From Gammaproteobacteria bacterium HGW-Gammaproteobacteria-13 (lineage in GTDB: Bacteria > Pseudomonadota > Gammaproteobacteria > Pseudomonadales > Pseudomonadaceae), in the NCBI GenBank assembly GCA_002840155.1, contig PGZH01000005.1, positions 346,550-410,549 of the forward strand: a stretch of 64,000 nt of DNA, given 5' to 3'. Shown here piece by piece: positions 58,648 to 64,000 of this stretch (its first letter is position 1; each line of letters opens with the position of its first letter). The notes under the pieces are model-generated. The model saw nothing but the letters and a program-made list of their open reading frames with translations, had not been told where the DNA came from and made no database searches. A program made the translations under genes and the position numbers.

Positions 58648-59514
58648 TCAGCTGCCCGCCGCCACGTCCGGCAAGCCGGAAAGAAAGTGCGGCCCCAGAT
58701 AGCGCTTGGGCAAATCGAACTCTTCAGGATAATCGACCTGCACCAGGTACAACCCATAGGGATGCGCGGTCACTCCGCCAGTACGACGCACGCGGGTTTC
58801 CAGCACTTCCTGCGCCCACTCAACCGGCCGCTCGCCCGTTCCAATGGTCATCAGCACCCCGGCGATATTGCGCACCATGTGATGAAGGAACGCATTGGCG
58901 CGGATATCCAGCACGATAAAACGCCCGTACTGCAGCAACTCCAGGTGATGCACCGTTTTGATCGGCGACTTGGCCTGGCACTGGCGGGCACGGAAGGCAC
59001 TGAAATCATGGGTACCGATAAATGCGCGGGACGCCTGACGCATGCGTTCGACATCCAGCGGCCGATGATTCCAAGTGACTTCTTCGGCCATATGCGCCGG
59101 GCGAATCTGGTCGTTATAGATCACATAACGGTAGCGCCGCGCCTGAGCGCAGAAGCGCGCATCAAAGTGCGCGGGCATCGACTTGGCCCAAGTCACGCTG
59201 ATATCACCGGGCAGGTTCATATTCGCGCCCATGACCCAGGCATGCATGGAACGATCGACCGGCGTATTGAAATGCACCACCTGGGCACTGGCATGCACCA
59301 GTGCATCGGTACGCCCGGCGCAGCTTAGGGTTACGGGAACGCCGCCAGCGACTTTCGCCAGGGCTTTTTCCAGCGACTCCTGAATTGAAGGCACACCGGC
59401 ACGCTGGCGCTGAAAGCCGCGATAACGCGAACCTTTGTACTCGACACCCAGGGCTATCTTGAAAACGCCAACGGCAGCCGAGTCGGCTGCCGTTGTAGTA
59501 AGACCATCAGACAT
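58648..59514 (-). CDS. truA: tRNA pseudouridine(38-40) synthase
   Basis: A 288-residue enzyme that makes pseudouridine at positions 38-40 of tRNAs. The catalytic aspartate is D70 in CAGRTDALVHA; the glycine usual after the Ala (RTDAGVHA) is leucine here (L72). FQRQ near residue 35 and HHMVRNIAGVL in the C-terminal half are typical. The first 15 residues are non-conserved, and a strong hairpin falls within their codons, so a downstream start is conceivable. Three bases after fimV. Confidence 0.94.
   Translation of the reverse strand: MSDGLTTTAADSAAVGVFKIALGVEYKGSRYRGFQRQRAGVPSIQESLEKALAKVAGGVPVTLSCAGRTDALVHASAQVVHFNTPVDRSMHAWVMGANMNLPGDISVTWAKSMPAHFDARFCAQARRYRYVIYNDQIRPAHMAEEVTWNHRPLDVERMRQASRAFIGTHDFSAFRARQCQAKSPIKTVHHLELLQYGRFIVLDIRANAFLHHMVRNIAGVLMTIGTGERPVEWAQEVLETRVRRTGGVTAHPYGLYLVQVDYPEEFDLPKRYLGPHFLSGLPDVAAGS
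59470..59494 (-). terminator. Perfect hairpin at the fimV-truA junction
   Basis: aacggcagccg pairs perfectly with cggctgccgtt around three bases; it lies inside truA codons 7-15 and 24-48 bases past the fimV stop. It could attenuate readthrough from fimV or affect truA translation. Confidence 0.45.
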
Positions 59515-59517
59515 GTA

Positions 59518-62349
59518 TCAGACCAATTTAGCGATCAGCTCACGCGCTTCATTTTGCTGACCTTCGTTACCTTCGGTGATGACTTCATCGAGGATATCGC
59601 GAGCACCTTCGGTATCGCCCATGTCGATGTAGGCGCGAGCCAGATCGAGCTTGGTTGCCGTCTCGTCGGTACCCGAGAGGAAGTCGAAGTCATCGTCATT
59701 ATCCATGCTGGACGAAGCAGCATTTGCCGGCACTTCCAGATCCGCAGGCTGATCCAGGTCATCCGACAACAGATCCAGCTCAGCGCTGACTTCATCCAGC
59801 TGAGCAGCGAAGCTGTCGCTCGACGGATGCGCTGGCGCGTCATCATTCAGCGACAGATCGAAATCAGCCGACAGATCGAAATCACCGTCCGCTTGCTCAC
59901 TCGGCAGATCAAAACCTGGCTCCGCCACAACCGGCGCTGCACTTGGTTCATCATCCAGACTCAGCAGGAAATCATCTTCAGCGGCTGCCGCAGGCTTGGC
60001 TGGAGTATCCAGATCTAGGCTGAAGTCAGCCAGATCACCACTCAGGTCAAGACCGCTATCGCCGCTATCAGCCAGGCTCAGGTCAAAACCCAGGTCATCG
60101 TCTTTGTTATCGGCTTGCTCAACTGGCGAGCTGAAGTCCAGGTCGTCATCCAGTGACAAGCTATCCAGATCATCCAGCGAAGCGTTGTTACCAGCAGCTT
60201 GCAGATCACGATCCAGCTCGGACTCAAGATCATCCAGGCTCAGATCGAATGCATCATCCTGATCGCCAGTAGCGGCTTTCGGGCTCGGCTCGTCCAGGGC
60301 CAGATCGTCCAGGCTGAAGCTGTCCAGATTTTCTTCAGCAGCAGCCGCGGCAGCAAAGCCCGCACCGGCCGCAACGGCCATGGCTGGGTAACGGGCCTTG
60401 ATCTGATCAAGCTCGGCAGCACTGCCACCAATTTCACGCAGTTCGTTGTCCTGGCGGGCGAAACCATTGCGGTCACCCATCTCGGCATAGACTTCCATCA
60501 ACTTCAGACGCAGATCGCTGCGCTGCGGCTCATCATTGATGGCGCCTTGCAGCAGTTCAGCAGCCTGAGGGAAGCGACCATAGGCGATGTAGATATCCGC
60601 CTCGCCCAGCGCATCACCGGTTTGCGCAGTCACGCGCTCTTCGCTTGGCAGATCCGCTTGCTGACCATCCAGATCGTCCGCCATACCGGCAAAGCTGTCA
60701 TCCGGCAGATCCAGGCCAGCGCCCAGATCGGACGAACCGTCATCTGCGGCCAGGCTTTCCTGCAATTCGGCTTCTTTCAGCGCATTGCGGCGCGACAGCA
60801 TCATCAGCGCAACCAGCAATATCAGCAGCGCACCGCCACCAGCGGCGCCCAGCAACATCGGGTTGGCCAGCAGGTCATCAATAGTGCTGCTTTCAGCTTG
60901 CGGCTCGGCCACTACCGGTGCTTCGACAACCGGAGCAACGGGCGTTACCGGAGCTGGCTCGGGCGCAGCAATCGGAGCCGGCTCAGGCGCCGCTACTGGC
61001 GCAACAGCTTCTGGCTGGGCGGCAGGCTCTTCGCTGTAATTAAAATCCGTCTCGCCAGTTGCTGCAGGCACTACTGGAGTCGCTGCAGCTGGATCTTGTG
61101 GCGCGGCTTCAGGGGCCGGCTCAACTGGAGCAGCCGGGGTTTCAGTTACAGGGGTTGCTGGGACGACAGGTGCAACGGCTGGCGCCTGACCTTGCGCAGC
61201 AAGATCAGCCTGCAGTTTGGCCATCTGGTCGTCTTTCAACTGGATCAGGCGCTGCAGTTTGTCGAGCTGGCTCTGCAGATCTGTCATGCGGCCTTTCAGC
61301 TCATCGTTTTCACGACGGCTGGAGTCCAGGCTTTCCTGGGTCACGGCCAACTTGTCAGTCAGTGCCTTGCTGTCAGCTGCGCCCTTGTCGCTGCCGGCAG
61401 TGGCTTTACCGCTATCAGCGGCAACCAGTTTCAGGCTATCGCCGGTTTCAACCTTGGCTGGAGTCGCGGCGGCGCTGGTGCGTTTGGTGGCATCCAGCTG
61501 ACGGGCGCTGGCGGCGACAGTACGCCCTTCACGCCAGGCGGCATTCTGTTCGGTAACCTGAGCCAGGGCTTCGCCCTGAGCACGGCTCTTGACCTGCTGT
61601 TCATCCGGCAGGCGCAGTACCTGGCCACTTTTCAGGCGGTTGATATTGCCGCCGATAAAGGCGTCGGGGTTCAGATCCTGAATCGCCAGCATGGCCTGAT
61701 GCACGCTGCCGCCGGCACGCGCACGCTGGGCAATTTCCCACAAGGTGTCGTTGGCGGTGGTTTTGTATTCATTGCCTTGCAGCGGTTTGGCTGCTGGCGC
61801 AGAAGGTGCTGCCGGAGCCACAGGCGCTGCTGGTTGAGCTGCAGCAGTTACTGGCCGCGGCGCAGGGGCCGGAGCTTGCACACGTGGAGCAGGCGCTGGT
61901 GCAGCTACAGGCATCTGCGCGGCTGCAGGAATAACGCTTTGCGGGGTATACAGCGGCGGATCAAGCAACAGGGTGTATTCGCGCAGCAAACGGCCATTCG
62001 GCCAGAGCACTTCAACCAGGAAGTTCAGGTAAGGCTCACGCATGGGTTTGCTGGAGGTCACCCGAATGACGCTTTTGCCATTGGGCTTGAGCACCGGGGT
62101 GAATTTCAGGTCAGTCAGGAAGAACTGACGATCAACGCCGGCTTTATTGAATGCTTCTGGGGACGCCAAGGTCGGTATAACTTCATTGGAAGCCAGGTCA
62201 CGCACCTCCAGCAACTCAATCTCAGCCACCAGCGGCTGATTGAGCGCCGATTGCAGGGTCACTTCACCCAGCCCCAGCGCGTGCGCCATACCGGATGACA
62301 GCGCCGAAGCAGCTGCGATTGCCAGCACCAGTTTGCGAACCCGAACCAT
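59518..62349 (-). CDS. fimV: FimV/HubP polar motility protein
   Basis: A 943-residue inner-membrane protein needed for type IV pilus assembly and twitching and for polar recruitment. ATG 62349 (MVRVRKLVLAIAAASALSSG) has AAGGGA upstream; the open frame continues upstream without a site. Signal peptide, FimV N-domain (LGLGEVTLQSALNQPLVAEIE), LysM peptidoglycan-binding domain at about 190-250, coiled coil at about 330-380, Pro/Ala-rich region, TM (LLGAAGGGALLILLVALMML) and a long acidic cytoplasmic part with repeated LDDL/DLSLDD units, ending in the conserved TPR (LDLARAYIDMGDTEGARDIL). Confidence 0.95.
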   Translation of the reverse strand: MVRVRKLVLAIAAASALSSGMAHALGLGEVTLQSALNQPLVAEIELLEVRDLASNEVIPTLASPEAFNKAGVDRQFFLTDLKFTPVLKPNGKSVIRVTSSKPMREPYLNFLVEVLWPNGRLLREYTLLLDPPLYTPQSVIPAAAQMPVAAPAPAPRVQAPAPAPRPVTAAAQPAAPVAPAAPSAPAAKPLQGNEYKTTANDTLWEIAQRARAGGSVHQAMLAIQDLNPDAFIGGNINRLKSGQVLRLPDEQQVKSRAQGEALAQVTEQNAAWREGRTVAASARQLDATKRTSAAATPAKVETGDSLKLVAADSGKATAGSDKGAADSKALTDKLAVTQESLDSSRRENDELKGRMTDLQSQLDKLQRLIQLKDDQMAKLQADLAAQGQAPAVAPVVPATPVTETPAAPVEPAPEAAPQDPAAATPVVPAATGETDFNYSEEPAAQPEAVAPVAAPEPAPIAAPEPAPVTPVAPVVEAPVVAEPQAESSTIDDLLANPMLLGAAGGGALLILLVALMMLSRRNALKEAELQESLAADDGSSDLGAGLDLPDDSFAGMADDLDGQQADLPSEERVTAQTGDALGEADIYIAYGRFPQAAELLQGAINDEPQRSDLRLKLMEVYAEMGDRNGFARQDNELREIGGSAAELDQIKARYPAMAVAAGAGFAAAAAAEENLDSFSLDDLALDEPSPKAATGDQDDAFDLSLDDLESELDRDLQAAGNNASLDDLDSLSLDDDLDFSSPVEQADNKDDDLGFDLSLADSGDSGLDLSGDLADFSLDLDTPAKPAAAAEDDFLLSLDDEPSAAPVVAEPGFDLPSEQADGDFDLSADFDLSLNDDAPAHPSSDSFAAQLDEVSAELDLLSDDLDQPADLEVPANAASSSMDNDDDFDFLSGTDETATKLDLARAYIDMGDTEGARDILDEVITEGNEGQQNEARELIAKLV

Positions 62350-62503
62350 AGCGTTATCCCTTGTTTTATCTTTTTTTCTCGACCAGCGAGAGGATGTTGA
62401 AAATTGCTGCCTGCCACACCCGAAGGCGCAACCCCAATCAGCAATCAACTCAGCCAGTATTGCCAAGCTCGAAAGATTCTTCAAATTTCTAGGTAAGTAT
62501 CTT

Positions 62504-63514
62504 TTACAGATAGTGTTTTATCAACAACTCGGCTAATTGCACAGCATTTAGCGCCGCGCCTTTTCTCACGTTATCAGACGCAATCCACAAATTGAGTTCG
62601 GCTGGATCACTCAAACCTGCACGCACCCGGCCAACATAGACCACATCCTGGCCGACGGCATCGCCAACTACGGTCGGGTAATCATCCAATCCCACCAGTT
62701 CCAGAGCCGGCGCGGCGTCCAAAGCGACATATACCTGCTTAAGATCGATGGCCGCTTCGGTCTGCAGTGAAACGCTCAGACTGTCACCAAAAAACACCGG
62801 AACCTGGATGCAAGTCACCGCAACCTGCAACTCAGGCAATCCCAGCAACTCCTTGAGTTCGGCGGCAATCTGCCGTTCCAGAGCAGCGTGCCCTGCACTG
62901 TCGGTCTGCTCGACCTGTGCCAGCAGATTAAACGCCATTTGCCGATCAAACAGCTGCGGCTCAAATGCACGACCATTGAGCAGCTCGGCGGTTTGCCGCG
63001 CCAACTCGGACACCCCTTCCCGCCCGCGACTGGAAACCGCCAGGCAGGCCGTCACAGTCACCCGCTGAATGCTGACTTGCTCAGGCAACGCTGCCAGCAC
63101 AGCGGCCAATGCAATACCCGGAGCACTTGGACTGGTCAACAGATAGGGCGCGGTCAGACTCGCCAATACAGCAGGGTTGACCTCGGGAATCACTCGTGGC
63201 GCCTGCGCAGCAGGCAAACCGCTGGCCAGATCAATTACCGCACAGCCCGCCGCAGCGGCCTGGGCTGCATACTTTTGCGTCACCTTGCTACCGGCAGCCA
63301 AGAACACCAGTCGCACACTGGCAAAGTCGAAGGTTTCCAGATCACGTACGCGCAGGTTCTTGCCCTTGTAGGACAAGGAGCGCCCGGCCGACTCACCGCT
63401 GGCCACCAGATGCAGGTTAGCCACCGGGAACTCGCGCTCCTCCAGCAGCTGCACCAGGGTTTCGCCAACGCTGCCGGTGGCGCCAATGACGGCAATATCG
63501 AAGGTACGGGTCAT
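62504..63514 (-). CDS. USG-1-type aspartate-semialdehyde dehydrogenase paralogue, catalytically dead
   Basis: A 336-residue homologue of Asd. The NADP-binding GATGSVGETL (11-20) is intact. The catalytic cysteine region of Asd (NPNCST) reads SPSAPG (128-133), so no nucleophile is present. This fits the USG-1 class of inactive Asd-like proteins that sit beside asd in Pseudomonas. ATG 63514 (MTRTFDIAVIGATG) is preferred to the ATG 14 codons upstream. The function of the paralogue is unknown. Confidence 0.9.
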   Translation of the reverse strand: MTRTFDIAVIGATGSVGETLVQLLEEREFPVANLHLVASGESAGRSLSYKGKNLRVRDLETFDFASVRLVFLAAGSKVTQKYAAQAAAAGCAVIDLASGLPAAQAPRVIPEVNPAVLASLTAPYLLTSPSAPGIALAAVLAALPEQVSIQRVTVTACLAVSSRGREGVSELARQTAELLNGRAFEPQLFDRQMAFNLLAQVEQTDSAGHAALERQIAAELKELLGLPELQVAVTCIQVPVFFGDSLSVSLQTEAAIDLKQVYVALDAAPALELVGLDDYPTVVGDAVGQDVVYVGRVRAGLSDPAELNLWIASDNVRKGAALNAVQLAELLIKHYL

Positions 63515-63658
63515 GACAAGGCTCGAAGAAATAAGCCAAGCACTGTATAGCCGCACTGGCCAAATGCAAAGGAGCGGACTGCTGAGCGCTCGATTTGACT
63601 CGAACGCCCAACAGCCCGCCCCTTTTAGACAGCCTGCTTGCGTATCAGCGCAGCGCGA

Positions 63659-64000
63659 TCAACGCTCCAGCAGGATGCGCAGCATGCGCCGCAGCGGCTC
63701 GGCCGCGCCCCACAGCAGCTGATCGCCGACAGTGAACGCGCCGAGGTACTGCGAACCCATATTGAGCTTGCGCAGACGACCAACCGGCACACTCAGGGTA
63801 CCTGTTACAGCAGTCGGGCCCAGCTCGCGAATGCTCGCTTCACGCTGGTTTGGCACCAGCTTGACCCAAGGGTTGTGCTGGCTGATCAGGCCTTCGATGT
63901 CCGACAGCGGCACATCCTTGTTCAGTTTGATGGTCAGTGCCTGACTGTGGCAGCGCATGGCGCCGATGCGCACGCACAGGCCATCGACCGGGATCGGGTT
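63659..64000 (-). CDS. asd: Aspartate-semialdehyde dehydrogenase, C-terminal part (5' end outside window)
   Basis: The last 113 residues of Asd, which makes aspartate semialdehyde for lysine, threonine, methionine and diaminopimelate. The visible part begins [20 protein letters not shown], the conserved substrate-binding region with the catalytic histidine, and ends [11 protein letters not shown]. The N-terminus and catalytic cysteine lie beyond position 64000. It reads into the USG-1 paralogue 144 bases downstream. Confidence 0.93.
   Translation of the reverse strand, partial: NPIPVDGLCVRIGAMRCHSQALTIKLNKDVPLSDIEGLISQHNPWVKLVPNQREASIRELGPTAVTGTLSVPVGRLRKLNMGSQYLGAFTVGDQLLWGAAEPLRRMLRILLER

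Noticed and set aside
60199..62298. A 699-codon plus-strand frame opposite fimV
   Set aside because: It is caused by the repetitive acidic and Pro/Ala codons of fimV read in reverse; the product is low complexity.

Overview
The window is GC-rich, densely coded chromosomal DNA from a Pseudomonas species (Gammaproteobacteria). From memory, much of its gene order matches a conserved block of the Pseudomonas aeruginosa chromosome: NAD-glutamate dehydrogenase, the MoxR/DUF58/vWA/BatD set, pepN to nadK, fadH, a tRNA cluster, the xcp type II secretion genes, and metZ-purF-cvpA-folC-accD-trpF-truA-fimV-usg-asd. I could not run alignments. Gene calls rest on motifs, length, ribosome-binding sites and gene order read from the sequence.

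Layout. 1-4070 (-): C-terminally clipped NAD-dependent glutamate dehydrogenase. 4244-11074 (+): six overlapping genes of a MoxR AAA+ / vWA / BatD envelope-stress operon. 11075-11540: decayed inverted repeat and a bidirectional terminator. 11562-18662 (-): a four-gene envelope system (DUF1302 outer-membrane-type protein, DUF1329 periplasmic protein, YCF48 beta-propeller, MMPL/RND transporter), preceded by a near-perfect sigma-54 promoter and, about 250 bp upstream, a perfect 15-bp inverted repeat that looks like an enhancer site. 19300-25887 (-): pepN, DUF2797, YeaC-like, rhomboid protease, metallophosphoesterase and nadK; the four genes after nadK are translationally coupled. 26073-33287: DUF1853 protein, a cyclic-nucleotide-binding/rhodanese fusion, a PLP deaminase-like enzyme, a coiled-coil protein of unknown role, an NTF2-like protein and fadH. 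33518-34558 (+): AraC-type regulator. 34574-34660 (-): a 28-codon gene. 34847-35209 (-): tRNA-Val, tRNA-Asp, tRNA-Asp.

35335-45556: a complete core type II secretion system in two divergent operons, gspE-F-G-H-I-J-K-L-M (-) and gspC-D (+). The prepilin peptidase is not in the window. 45652-51174 (-): a MalT-like LuxR-family regulator followed by a long cyclooxygenase/alpha-dioxygenase-type haem peroxidase; these two look like an accessory insertion between the secretion genes and metZ. 51407-64000 (-): metZ, purF, cvpA, a SPOR protein, folC, accD, trpF, truA, fimV, a catalytically dead asd paralogue and the C-terminal end of asd.

The most novel parts are the sigma-54-controlled DUF1302/DUF1329/YCF48/RND system, which plausibly moves a hydrophobic molecule or lipid across the envelope, and the peroxidase-regulator pair, which plausibly makes oxidised fatty acids. 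Both functions are inferences. There is no CRISPR array, prophage, transposase gene or rRNA.
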